64,000 nucleotides of DNA, taken from Cocleimonas flava. GTDB taxonomy: Bacteria > Pseudomonadota > Gammaproteobacteria > Thiotrichales > Thiotrichaceae. Both the position numbers and the translations under genes were made by a program. Shown piece by piece: positions 1 to 8,511 of the stretch. How positions within the stretch are numbered: the first letter of the stretch is position 1; every line of letters starts with the position of its first letter. The stretch is taken from assembly GCF_004339015.1 (NCBI RefSeq), contig NZ_SMFQ01000002.1, forward strand, positions 62,001-126,000, given 5' to 3'. The notes under the pieces were generated by a model. It was not told the origin of the DNA, ran no database searches, and saw only the letters and a program-made list of their open reading frames with translations.

Positions 1-1
1 A

Positions 2-175
2 ACTGTTACTGTTGAATATTACGAAGTTAAGAAAGGCGATAGCCTTTGGAAAATAGCCCAGAATGCTTATGGAGACGGTAACCGTCACCCTGAAATTTTT
101 GAAGCTAACAAAGAAGTCATCCAAAACCCTGATCTTATATTCCCGGGTCAAATGCTACGTATTCCTCAAGACTAA
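2..175 (+). CDS. LysM-domain protein, C-terminal end (partial)
   Basis: Only the last 57 residues are in the window; the gene enters from the left edge in frame. They form one complete LysM module: the start YYEVKKGDSLWKIAQNAYG, a middle with FEANKEVIQNPD and the end LIFPGQMLRIPQ. LysM modules bind the glycan chains of peptidoglycan. The EANK and PGQxLRIPQ ends closely resemble the C-terminus of YgaU/Kbp-type proteins (BON plus LysM, potassium binding). A BON domain would lie outside the window, so the YgaU assignment is inferred. The YidB-like gene starts 71 nt downstream on the same strand. Confidence 0.85.
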   Translation, partial: TVTVEYYEVKKGDSLWKIAQNAYGDGNRHPEIFEANKEVIQNPDLIFPGQMLRIPQD

Positions 176-246
176 TTGAACCTAAATTCAACAAGTAACA
201 CTTATATTTGTTGAAACAAGTATTAATTAATCTAAAGGATAATATT

Positions 247-690
247 ATGGACATGGGCGATCTTTTAAAAATGGGTGCTTCGGCATTTATGAATAGCCAA
301 CGTAGTGGTGAAGCAGGCAGTGGCCTTGATCTTGGATCTTTAACTTCTGCACTTTCTGGCCTTACTGGCGATAGTGAAGAAGGCGGATTAGACATCGGCT
401 CTCTGCTTGGCAAAATGCAAAGCGGCGGAATGGCTGAGATGGCTGCTTCTTTCCTTGGAGATGGCGAAAATCAGGAAATGGCAGATAGCGATGTAACTGA
501 TCTTTTCGGTGCTGACAAAATCTCTGAATTTGCATCACAGTTAGGTATGAGCGAGACAGAAGCTGTCGGCGGATTACGCGATGCGATGCCACAGATGATG
601 GATCAGGCAAGTAGCGGCGGATCACTTCTCGATTCAATCGGTGGAATCAGCGGCGCTATTGGTCTTGCTGGTAAATTATTCGGAAGATAA
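247..690 (+). CDS. YidB-like (DUF937-type) protein
   Basis: 147 residues, rich in Gly, Ser and Met, with no signal peptide. The segment with DLFGADKISEFASQLGMS, then EAVGGLRDAMPQMMDQ and a C-terminal Gly-rich helix ending in KLFGR, matches the layout of YidB/DUF937 proteins, whose function is poorly known. I chose the ATG at 247 because AAAGGAT sits just upstream; an upstream in-frame start at 208 has no ribosome-binding site. A strong terminator follows. The family call rests on motif resemblance. Confidence 0.75.
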   Translation: MDMGDLLKMGASAFMNSQRSGEAGSGLDLGSLTSALSGLTGDSEEGGLDIGSLLGKMQSGGMAEMAASFLGDGENQEMADSDVTDLFGADKISEFASQLGMSETEAVGGLRDAMPQMMDQASSGGSLLDSIGGISGAIGLAGKLFGR

Positions 691-711
691 TTCGAATAAT
701 AAGAAGAATAA

Positions 712-740
712 AAAAACCACCCTACTGGGTGGTTTTTTTT
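712..740. terminator. Bidirectional intrinsic terminator
   Basis: Stem ACCACCC/GGGTGGT with a TACT loop, flanked by seven A on the left and eight T on the right, so it can end both the YidB-like gene (+) and leuA (-), which converge here. Confidence 0.9.
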
Positions 741-793
741 CGTCTGTACTTTTTAAAGTTTAAACTCACTTCAAACTAAAGATCAGTTAAGTT

Positions 794-2473
794 TTACACG
801 GCTTTCGCAAGTTGTTCTAGTTTAACCGCAGAATCCATTGCCGATAACAAAGCCTGTAAACCCGCTTTAGTAATATCTTCATCAATCGCGCAGGCACTGT
901 ATATTTTATCTTCTACTTCTATTGCTACAGCCGCAATTGCATCAGAGCGTGTTCCTTCGGTTAATGCGAATTCATCAAAGTGAAGTACGCGTATATTCAT
1001 ACTAGAACGCCTTTTCACTGCATCGACCATTGCTTCGAAGGCGCCTTTGCCTGCACCTTTAAAGGCGGGAGATTGACCGATGTTAAATTCAAGTTCGACA
1101 TAATCTTCTTTAGTCTTGATTGAATAGTCTCTTAGTGTCCATAAATCTGACACCTGAATAAAGTTGCTCTGGAAAATCTCATGAATTTTCGCTGGTGTAA
1201 TTTCTTCACCGCTTTTATCCACATGCGCTTGTACCAACACACTCAATTCACCATGCATCCATTTAGGCAATGTGATACCAAAGTCACGTTCTAATACTAA
1301 TGCCACACCACCTTTGCCTGACTGGCTATTGATACGCACCACTTCTTCGTATTCGCGGCCAATATCGCGAGGATCAATTGGCAAGTAAGCGACATTCCAA
1401 TGTTCTCGTCCATTTTCATTATGGAAGTCGATAGACTTACGAATCGCGTCTTGATGACTGCCAGAAAACGCGGTGTAAACCAATTCTCCTGCCCATGCAT
1501 GACGCGGATGAACCGGTAACTGCGTACAATATTCTACGCACTCCACGATTTCAGCCATATTGCTTAAATCTAATTCGGGGTCGATGCCTTGCGAATACAA
1601 ATTCATCGCCATGGTGACGATATCCATATTGCCAGTACGCTCACCATTACCTAGCAATGTTCCTTCGATACGATCCGCACCCGCCAATATACCCATTTCT
1701 GCAGCAGCGATTCCACAACCACGATCGTTATGCGTATGCAAACTGATTTCAATACTGTCACGTTGTGGAATATTGTTGCAAAACCACTCGATTTGATCGG
1801 CAAACACATTCGGCATTGCAGACTCGACCGTTGCAGGTAGATTAATGATCACACGTTGGTCTTTATTATCCTTTTGCCAGACATCAATTACCTGACTACA
1901 CACATCAACCGCATAATCTAATTCTGTCTGACTGAAACTTTCAGGAGAATACTGAAAGCTCCATTGTGTTTCAGGGTATTTTTCAGCATACGATTTCACC
2001 AAGCTCGCTCCATTCAACGCGATATCAGTAATGCCTTGCTTGTCGCGTCTGAACACTTGCTCGCGCTGTACAAACGAAGTCGAGTTATAAACGTGCACAA
2101 TTGCTTGTTTAACGCCTACCAAAGACTCGTAGCTGCGTGAAATCAAATCTTCACGTGCCTGGGTTAGCACCTGAATGGTTACATCATCCGGAATCATATT
2201 CTCTTCGATTAGGACCCGTACGAAATCAAAATCTGCTTGCGAAGCCGACGGAAAACCCACTTCAATCTCTTTGAAACCCAATTCAAGCAATAGCTTGAAC
2301 ATGCGAGTCTTTTGTTCGACATTCATCGGATTCGGTAAAGCCTGATTGCCATCGCGCAGGTCCACACTACACCAGTTTGGTGCTTGTGTTATCGAACGAT
2401 TCGGCCATGCACGATTAGGCATCTCGATCGGAGCGAATGGTTTATATTTTTTATGGTCGAAGCCAGCTTTCAT
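794..2473 (-). CDS. leuA: 2-isopropylmalate synthase (long form)
   Basis: Condenses acetyl-CoA with 2-oxoisovalerate, the first committed step of leucine synthesis. The 559-residue protein has the N-terminal extension of the yeast/actinobacterial type (KYKPFAPIEMPNRAWP). The TIM-barrel entry motif SVDLRDGNQALPNPM supplies the metal-binding Asp, SLHTHNDRGCGIAA gives the metal-binding HxH, and GNGERTGNMD is the conserved loop. The C-terminal LeuA regulatory domain, from about residue 430, would bind leucine. GGAA lies seven nt before the ATG. It is transcribed away from an Lrp/AsnC regulator 170 nt away, a plausible controller. No leader peptide or attenuator was recognised. Confidence 0.96.
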   Translation of the reverse strand: MKAGFDHKKYKPFAPIEMPNRAWPNRSITQAPNWCSVDLRDGNQALPNPMNVEQKTRMFKLLLELGFKEIEVGFPSASQADFDFVRVLIEENMIPDDVTIQVLTQAREDLISRSYESLVGVKQAIVHVYNSTSFVQREQVFRRDKQGITDIALNGASLVKSYAEKYPETQWSFQYSPESFSQTELDYAVDVCSQVIDVWQKDNKDQRVIINLPATVESAMPNVFADQIEWFCNNIPQRDSIEISLHTHNDRGCGIAAAEMGILAGADRIEGTLLGNGERTGNMDIVTMAMNLYSQGIDPELDLSNMAEIVECVEYCTQLPVHPRHAWAGELVYTAFSGSHQDAIRKSIDFHNENGREHWNVAYLPIDPRDIGREYEEVVRINSQSGKGGVALVLERDFGITLPKWMHGELSVLVQAHVDKSGEEITPAKIHEIFQSNFIQVSDLWTLRDYSIKTKEDYVELEFNIGQSPAFKGAGKGAFEAMVDAVKRRSSMNIRVLHFDEFALTEGTRSDAIAAVAIEVEDKIYSACAIDEDITKAGLQALLSAMDSAVKLEQLAKAV

Positions 2474-2643
2474 AACAATTTCCAGTTTAATCCTGATTAA
2501 TATTGATTAGATTCTATAAGTGGAATGATAAGCAAAAAACCGCGCAATTACTTTGCGAATAATTCATTAATTTATCTTAAATTGGCATTTATTATCAAAT
2601 TTTGTTATTTTTTAGCAATATTAAACTAGTCAACAGATAAATC

Positions 2644-3129
2644 ATGACATCCAAAATCCAATTAGATGCTTTTGACGTTAAAATCCTTCAGGAATTGCAA
2701 ATTGACGGAGGTTTGAGCAATCAGGAACTCGCAGAAAAAATCGGACTATCTGCTTCACCCTGTTTACGTCGGGTAAAGATTCTTGAAGAGAATGGCATTA
2801 TCGAAAAAAGAGTGACATTACTGGATCGTAAGAAGCTAGGGCTGGATATCACTGCAATCATTCAAATTGGAATGGATCGTCATACACCTAAAAAATTCGA
2901 AGTGTTTGAAGCCCAACTCAAAACCTACGAAGAAGTGATCGAATGTTATCTTATTACTGGTCAGGACGCGGACTACACCATCAAAGTTGTGGTGCCCGAC
3001 ATGGAGGCCTATCAGGAATTTTTACTCAATCACATTACCACCATTCCAGGTGTGAGCAGTGTAACGTCGAGCTTTGTAATGCGGCGCGTGGTCGATACCG
3101 GAGCATTACCACTTAAGTATGTTAAGTAG
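2644..3129 (+). CDS. Lrp/AsnC family transcriptional regulator
   Basis: 161 residues, the usual length of Lrp. The N-terminal helix-turn-helix (LDAFDVKILQELQIDG, then LSNQELAEKIGLSASPCLRR) is followed by the RAM/AsnC ligand-binding domain with the motif GQDADYTIKVVVPD and the segment TTIPGVSSVTSSFVMRR. Such proteins form octamers that sense amino acids. It is divergent from leuA, so control of leucine synthesis is a reasonable inference, but paralogues are common and global Lrp identity is not proven. The ribosome-binding site before the ATG is weak. A dispersed repeat unit lies just after the stop. Confidence 0.93.
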   Translation: MTSKIQLDAFDVKILQELQIDGGLSNQELAEKIGLSASPCLRRVKILEENGIIEKRVTLLDRKKLGLDITAIIQIGMDRHTPKKFEVFEAQLKTYEEVIECYLITGQDADYTIKVVVPDMEAYQEFLLNHITTIPGVSSVTSSFVMRRVVDTGALPLKYVK

Positions 3130-3143
3130 AAAGATAACTTGAA

Positions 3144-3174
3144 GTCACCCCCCCTACTTTGGGGCCATTTTTTA
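3144..3174 (+). repeat. Dispersed C-rich/T-tract repeat, single unit
   Basis: GTCAC, seven C, TACTTT, GGGGCC, then a T-run. It sits between the convergent lrp-like gene and efpL. This copy can fold CCCC-TACTTT-GGGG before the T-run, so it may also terminate the lrp-like transcript. Confidence 0.85.
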
Positions 3175-3259
3175 TTGATACTTTTTTTATTGAGCTATTT
3201 TTGATGGTTCTATATTTAGGACATTAGCTTAAAATACGGAATATAAAATCAGAGACAAA

Positions 3260-3832
3260 TCACTCATTGTCTCTAGACATGAACTTACCTGTTCCGGTAT
3301 TCACTTTGATAATTTCACCGGTCTCCAGATATTCTGGCACTTGCACTTCAATACCCGTGCTTAAAGTAGCCGGCTTATTTCGGTTTGTTGCGCTTGCGCC
3401 TTTGAGTCTTGGCGCGGTGTCCGTGACTTCTAAAGATACCGTAGATGGCAGAACAACTCCGATGATATTGCCTTCGAGCAATAATGCTGTGATTTCTTCC
3501 ATACCCTCGGTGATATAACCTACTTGGTCACCCAGATCATCTTTACTCAAGGAGTGTTGCGAATAATCTTCGTTATCCATAAACACATAATTATCGCCAT
3601 CCATATATGAAAATGAAACTTTAACGCGCTGGCAATCGGCTTCTTTGAGCATCTCTTCCGCTTTATGCGATTCATCACGCTTCATGCCTGTCTGTAGATT
3701 GTTATAACGGATCTTGTAATAAGTTGATGCACCACGAGAAGATGGGCTTTTGCAGTCTACGCTCTTTACGGCATGTGGAACGCCATCGAATTCTATAATC
3801 ATTCCACGTTTTAGTTCATTTGCCTTAGGCAT
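3260..3832 (-). CDS. efpL: EF-P-like translation factor EfpL (YeiP)
   Basis: 190 residues, the exact length of YeiP. Three OB-type domains are visible: N-terminal MPKANELKRGMIIEFDGVPH, a middle domain with YVFMDNEDYSQH, and a C-terminal domain with the signature APRLKGASATNRNKPATL. The first-domain loop SPSSRGAS carries Arg at its tip, as in the EfpL subgroup, instead of the modified Lys of canonical EF-P. EfpL helps ribosomes through stalling proline-containing motifs. GGGGAAG lies five nt before the ATG. Canonical efp is not in this window. Confidence 0.93.
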   Translation of the reverse strand: MPKANELKRGMIIEFDGVPHAVKSVDCKSPSSRGASTYYKIRYNNLQTGMKRDESHKAEEMLKEADCQRVKVSFSYMDGDNYVFMDNEDYSQHSLSKDDLGDQVGYITEGMEEITALLLEGNIIGVVLPSTVSLEVTDTAPRLKGASATNRNKPATLSTGIEVQVPEYLETGEIIKVNTGTGKFMSRDNE

Positions 3833-3984
3833 AGTCTTCCCCTCGTTGTATTTTTTAAAGCATGGAGTCTAGGTTTTCACCGCTGCAGATGCAAGGCTTG
3901 CATGATTATTAAGTACAGACAAATGAACCGTTTATCCCTATTTCTATACCTATTAAGACCCCCAAAAACACAATGGAAGATATA

Positions 3985-4944
3985 ATGAAATTACGTAAAC
4001 TACTGTCATACACACTCATCCCTGTTGCTTTATTGCAACTTCAGGCTTGTGGTGGAGGCGGCAGTAGCAGTTCAAACAACAGTGTTAATAACCCTGTTAA
4101 CACCGCAAATCAACCAAATGACAGCACTTCCCCAACGCTATACATGCGTGGTTCGACACCTTTATTGCTAGCATTAGGCGAATCGTTTAATGACCCGGGC
4201 GCATTAGCTATCGATGATGTTGACGGCGACATCAGCGATCAGGTTTTAGAATCAAACGATATTAATACCAATATTGCAGGTTGTTACACACAGAGTTTCT
4301 TTGTAACAGATTCTGCGGGTAATAGCAGTGCTGAATCAAGAACGGTGTTTGTTGGTACGGATGCACAAAGACATTCGCCGAATACTGCTCCGGATGTTCT
4401 TCAAGACGCCGTTTCAACCAATAATTATGACGTCGTCACTATTGATGTATTGTCTAATGATAGCGATGCAGAATGTGATCAATTAACGGTTGTTTCTGTT
4501 TCCCAGCCTGCTTTGGGCGAAGCGTATGTGAACAGCGACAATACAGTGAGCTATGACCCACAAGGCAATGTCGGCAGTCATTCATTTATCTACACCGTTT
4601 CAGATCAGCACGGTGGCTTAAGCACAGAAGGCGTAACGGTAGCGAGTGTTGACCCCGACGATAATAATGATAACTGGCCTAATGTAGTCCCAGATACGGC
4701 TACGACCTCACAAGGGGCAACAGTATTTATCGATTTATTGGGTAATGATTCAGATGCTGATGGCGACGTACTTGTGCTCGATCAAGTTGATACCCCACAG
4801 CATGGCACCATCGTTAAACAAGATGGCGGAGTGTTTTATACGCCAGACGCTGGTTATATCGGCACTGATTCTTTCTACTACGGTGTGCATGATAATCATG
4901 GTCATAACGGGTCCGCGATTGTCGAAGTTAACGTGACTCAATAA
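3985..4944 (+). CDS. Secreted lipoprotein with cadherin-like/Ig-like repeats
   Basis: 319 residues. A short hydrophobic signal ends in the lipobox LQAC, so Cys22 should be lipidated; a GGGGSSSS linker follows. Residues about 45-120 resemble a DUF5011/HYR-type Ig domain (DPGALAIDDVDGDIS). Two tandem cadherin-like (Big_9-type) repeats follow, each with a VLSNDSDA- or LLGNDSDADGD-type calcium motif and a closing YTVSDQHGG or YGVHDNHGH motif. Likely a calcium-stabilised surface or periplasmic adhesion module; the ligand is unknown. I prefer the ATG at 3985 because GGAAGA sits five nt upstream; an in-frame ATG at 3973 lacks one. A 62-nt palindrome follows. Confidence 0.85.
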   Translation: MKLRKLLSYTLIPVALLQLQACGGGGSSSSNNSVNNPVNTANQPNDSTSPTLYMRGSTPLLLALGESFNDPGALAIDDVDGDISDQVLESNDINTNIAGCYTQSFFVTDSAGNSSAESRTVFVGTDAQRHSPNTAPDVLQDAVSTNNYDVVTIDVLSNDSDAECDQLTVVSVSQPALGEAYVNSDNTVSYDPQGNVGSHSFIYTVSDQHGGLSTEGVTVASVDPDDNNDNWPNVVPDTATTSQGATVFIDLLGNDSDADGDVLVLDQVDTPQHGTIVKQDGGVFYTPDAGYIGTDSFYYGVHDNHGHNGSAIVEVNVTQ

Positions 4945-4977
4945 ACTGTAATAAACGTTAACAAATAAAATAAACCT

Positions 4978-5039
4978 AATACACCCCCCTACTTACAGGC
5001 CTTTATTTAAAAAAAGGCCTGTAAGTAGGGGGGTGTATT
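4978..5039. repeat. Inverted pair of the dispersed repeat (27-bp perfect palindrome)
   Basis: Two units face each other with their T/A tracts inside. Arms at 4978-5004 and 5013-5039 are perfectly complementary over 27 bp with an 8-nt AT loop. T follows the right arm, so the transcript of the lipoprotein gene would probably end here. Confidence 0.95.
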
Positions 5040-5143
5040 TTTTTGCCCGTGTTTTATAGTAATTAATCGTGTTTAATAGAACCAAGCATTAACATCCATG
5101 CGGTTCTCATAAAATAAAACAATAGAGTTAAGTGAGGTTGAAT

Positions 5144-5521
5144 ATGTCCCAAAACACCAGTAATACCAGTAAGCAACACGAAAAGATCAACTACATTGAA
5201 CTACCAGCGAAAGATATCGAAAAAGCCAAATCATTTTTCAGCGATGTGTTTGCATGGACATTTGAAGATTTTGGACCAGAGTACACAGCCATCCATAATG
5301 CGGGTATTGATGGGGGATTCTATAAATCAGAACTTAATGTTTGCACTAAAAACGGAAGCGCTTTAGTGGTGTTTTACAGTAATGATCTAGACAGTACTCA
5401 GGAAAAGATTGAACAATCTACCGGGGAAATCAGCGAAGCAATTTTCTCATTTCCTGGCGGCAGACGTTTTCACTTTACCGACCCAAACGGCAATGAATAT
5501 GCCGTTTGGTCAGATGCATAA
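5144..5521 (+). CDS. VOC superfamily (glyoxalase/bleomycin resistance-like) protein
   Basis: 125 residues with the single-module VOC layout: NYIELPAKDIEKAKSFFSDV at the start and FHFTDPNGNEYAVWSD at the end. The pattern of one conserved strand-helix unit at each end matches small VOC proteins annotated as glyoxalase-like. The substrate cannot be read from sequence. The ATG at 5144 has GTGAGG six nt upstream. It converges with the MotB-like gene, whose stop lies eight nt away. Confidence 0.85.
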   Translation: MSQNTSNTSKQHEKINYIELPAKDIEKAKSFFSDVFAWTFEDFGPEYTAIHNAGIDGGFYKSELNVCTKNGSALVVFYSNDLDSTQEKIEQSTGEISEAIFSFPGGRRFHFTDPNGNEYAVWSDA

Positions 5522-5528
5522 TGGTTAA

Positions 5529-7265
5529 TTAGTTTTGGAAGTAATAATCGTATTTACGTTGTAAGTTGCTCGTAAACTTCCACGCTTCGTTATAAGACAA
5601 ACCACTGTTCTCAGGAATCACAACTTTGATGTATAGATTCTCTTTGTGCTTCTTTTTTAATGCCTCTAAACCGCTGGCTAACTGTTTTGCCGTTACCGTT
5701 TTATAGCTACCATTCGGGCTGGTTTTCAATCTGATAACCTTTTTACCGCCCCTCTTTTTATAGGTCACACTGGCAATATACTTACCTTTTGATGAACGCG
5801 CAGGTCGCAACAACTTTTGATATTTGCTATCCAGCGTATCGTACTCACCCTGAAGGCTTCTAAGCTGGCTATTCCCTTCTTCCTGATCTACTTTAAGTGC
5901 TGCGATTTGCTCTTCTTTAGCCTTTAACAGCTCCTGTGACTCTTCAACACTGGCCGTAAGTTTAGCCAGCTCTTTTGCTTTCTCTTCCAGTTGTTGTGTC
6001 AGTGTTTGCTCTACTGTGCCCTGTTGCTCTTTATCGCTTTGCGTTTCTTCTAAACGGCTTTGAAGTGCGGCTAATTGCTGTTGCAAATTCTGGGAAGTTG
6101 CGCGTTCTTGCTCTAACGCCTTATTTGTCTTTTCAAGTTCCGAGGTTAAAGAACCGTATTTACTATCAAGACTGCTACGATCGCTTTGTAAGGATTTCAA
6201 CATCGCAACACTATTCGACGCCGATGTCTTGAGCTTTTCAATTTCAGCTAAGTTTGACTGTTTAGACTGCTCTAAGGTTTTTAATGCCGTTTCACTCGCG
6301 ACCAGCTTTTCACTCAAGGTCTTTTCCTGATTAAGAACAGTAGCAATCTGTTCTTTCTGAGATGCATTCACCTCAACAAGCTTTTGATTTTCCTGACTCG
6401 ATTGAGATAGATCTGTTTTTAACGCGGCAATGGATGCAGTGCTTTCTTTAATCAGCGACTCTTTTTCAGCAAGGTTCGATTTTTGAACCGCAACCTCATC
6501 AGAAAGTGCCGTTTTTTCAGCAGTAACAGACGCTAAATCTGTTTTCAAGCTTGCGAGTAGTGCCGCATTCTTTGTGTTGATTTCTTCACTTGCCAACAGT
6601 TTTGCTTGCGTTTCTTTTAAACTTTCCTTTGTTTCTTTAAGACTCGATTGCGTCTCTGCTAATGTATTTTCTGTACTTGTATTTTTAGTGGTTAATGCAG
6701 TGAGTTTGGTATTTAACGCAGTGATCGCATCAGACTTTTCGGTCAATTGCTGCTTTGCTGTTGCCAATTGCTGATTCGTTTCCAGTAAACGCTTATCGGT
6801 ATCGGTGAGCTTTTCGCTGGTACTCAGTAAATTCGCTTTTTCAGTCTCGTATCTTGTATTTAGCGCCTTTAACTGCTCTTCAATTGAAGTAAGTAAGGTG
6901 GATTTAGCCGTTAAATTTTCAGTGGTACTGGAAAGTTTTTGTTGAGTATCTGCAAGACTTGCTTTTTCAACTTCATATTTTTGATTTAAAGTAACCAGTT
7001 GTTTCTCTAAGGATTTGAGTCTGGCTGAAAGTGTCTGATTTTGTTCTTGTCGATTTTCTGCTAAATCAGATGCTATGTGTTGTGCATTAATACTGGTCTT
7101 TAGTTCTGATATAAGCGTCCAGTTATTGAGAATAACCGCGACTGTAACCAAAAGAAAAACCATCACAATAACCATCATGATGTCGGTAAATGAAGGCCAG
7201 AAGCTCTCTTCATTGACATTGTGATTTTCTAAATGGGTATTCGACCCTGGATAACCGTAGTTCAT
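5529..7265 (-). CDS. MotB-like membrane protein with giant coiled coil
   Basis: 578 residues. After a short N-terminus comes one membrane helix preceded by SFWPSFTDIMMVIVMVFLLV; Asp28 sits where the proton-accepting Asp of MotB/ExbD/ZorB proteins lies. Residues about 55-495 are almost pure coiled coil (repeated LAETQ-, LKETQ- and ALKTDL-type heptads). The last 85 residues form a compact domain with VTYKKRGGKKVIRLKTSP, IKVVIPENSGLSYNEAW and YDYYFQN. No OmpA-type peptidoglycan-binding domain is present, unlike MotB or ZorB. A GGGAGA site precedes the ATG; the MotA-like partner ends 10 nt upstream, so the two form an operon. Probable force-transmitting stator half; the task is unknown. Confidence 0.75.
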   Translation of the reverse strand: MNYGYPGSNTHLENHNVNEESFWPSFTDIMMVIVMVFLLVTVAVILNNWTLISELKTSINAQHIASDLAENRQEQNQTLSARLKSLEKQLVTLNQKYEVEKASLADTQQKLSSTTENLTAKSTLLTSIEEQLKALNTRYETEKANLLSTSEKLTDTDKRLLETNQQLATAKQQLTEKSDAITALNTKLTALTTKNTSTENTLAETQSSLKETKESLKETQAKLLASEEINTKNAALLASLKTDLASVTAEKTALSDEVAVQKSNLAEKESLIKESTASIAALKTDLSQSSQENQKLVEVNASQKEQIATVLNQEKTLSEKLVASETALKTLEQSKQSNLAEIEKLKTSASNSVAMLKSLQSDRSSLDSKYGSLTSELEKTNKALEQERATSQNLQQQLAALQSRLEETQSDKEQQGTVEQTLTQQLEEKAKELAKLTASVEESQELLKAKEEQIAALKVDQEEGNSQLRSLQGEYDTLDSKYQKLLRPARSSKGKYIASVTYKKRGGKKVIRLKTSPNGSYKTVTAKQLASGLEALKKKHKENLYIKVVIPENSGLSYNEAWKFTSNLQRKYDYYFQN

Positions 7266-7275
7266 CTAAGTCTCC

Positions 7276-8280
7276 CTATTTAAGGTCTGCGACTTTAATA
7301 TCACTTTCGGCTTGTTTCGCCAATTCTACTGCAGGTTTATTTAGGTCTGTTGATTTATCAGAATCATATTCAGGCTCGGATAAATGAAAACCTTTTCGTA
7401 TCAGGTCTTTAATATCATCAAGACTCGAACCTTTTACTTGTCCATGCAAGTCATTAACAGCTAATTGCAAACGGTCTCCAGCGAGCATAAACCTATCTTC
7501 AACCATCAAGAGCTTTTCTGCCGCTTTATTCAATGCATTGGTTAACTCTGCGACTTTATTGATCATCCCCTCTTGAGTGTGAGAAACACTTGGGATCAGA
7601 TACATGCTGGTCATGTCTTCAATCTGAGTTAACAGCTGAATGCGCGCATCATTTAAACGAAGATAAAAATAAGCAAACACAAAGAAGCACACAATTGCCG
7701 TAATGGTAGAGCTTAGTGCAGATGACATGCCACTGATAATAGCGCCCATTTCTTTCACACCTTCAGGCGAATTAAGCAAACCAGCCGCGCCGATTAGCGC
7801 CATCGATAACGAAACAACGGTACCAAAAACACCCGCTAAAATTAATGTGCTGTGGACAAAGCGGATTAAGGTTAAACGTGAATTCTCGTGCGCATTAGAA
7901 CTTGATGCCAACGCTTCCTGATTGATCGGTGAGCCTTGCTTGGCTAACCAGCGAATCGCCTTATAACGATTAACAGCCAAAGAATTTTGTTGCAGTCTTG
8001 CGGTTGGGTCTTGAGCATTTTCTTTTAGGTATTCAGTCAGCTGAAAGAGCACTCTTTGCTCGTTAATGTAGCGAAATAGCACTAAGACTATCCTTAACAT
8101 ACCGACAAAGAACAAGGCAAAGATAATGCCGTTGATAATCATGCCGATTTTACTAATCTCGCCTGATGCGTACATGCCGACGATTGTGTCTTTTTTATAA
8201 AGAATCAATAACGCGAAAGCGATTAAAAAAATGACAACCTGAATTAATGTACTCTTTGCACTGCTTTTACCAATATTCAT
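7276..8280 (-). CDS. MotA/TolQ/ExbB-type proton channel subunit
   Basis: 334 residues with four membrane segments: about 12-28, 45-70, 150-180 (with GVFGTVVSLSMALIGAAGLL) and 195-218. The last two carry the small-residue face typical of MotA/TolQ/ExbB channels, and a cytoplasmic segment lies between helices 2 and 3. The C-terminal 115 residues are helical and charged. GGGGGAAGGG six nt before the ATG at 8280 decides the start; an in-frame start 19 codons upstream has no such site. It heads a two-gene operon with the MotB-like coiled-coil protein. Not flagellar (no motility genes nearby) and no TolA/TonB-like gene beside it. Confidence 0.8.
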   Translation of the reverse strand: MNIGKSSAKSTLIQVVIFLIAFALLILYKKDTIVGMYASGEISKIGMIINGIIFALFFVGMLRIVLVLFRYINEQRVLFQLTEYLKENAQDPTARLQQNSLAVNRYKAIRWLAKQGSPINQEALASSSNAHENSRLTLIRFVHSTLILAGVFGTVVSLSMALIGAAGLLNSPEGVKEMGAIISGMSSALSSTITAIVCFFVFAYFYLRLNDARIQLLTQIEDMTSMYLIPSVSHTQEGMINKVAELTNALNKAAEKLLMVEDRFMLAGDRLQLAVNDLHGQVKGSSLDDIKDLIRKGFHLSEPEYDSDKSTDLNKPAVELAKQAESDIKVADLK

Positions 8281-8511
8281 TGTTTGCCCTTCCCCCAGGA
8301 TCACAGCATTTGACTGGCGGCTATAATGACACGCCATGACAATTTGCTCAAATATTAGTCATTATCTTTTTAGGGAATTTTCTTTAAAATAGAAACCAAC
8401 AGATAAAAATAACAATGAATTATCAAAAACTTAAGTACTTAGTTGTTACTTTATCTCTAACTAAAAACTCTTTATTAAAAAAGTATTTAAACAGAGAAAA
8501 CCTAAGCCCGG

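Noticed and set aside
5529-8280. Zorya defence system
   Set aside because: No ZorC, ZorD or ZorE-like gene is adjacent, and the B protein lacks the OmpA domain while the A protein lacks the long tail.
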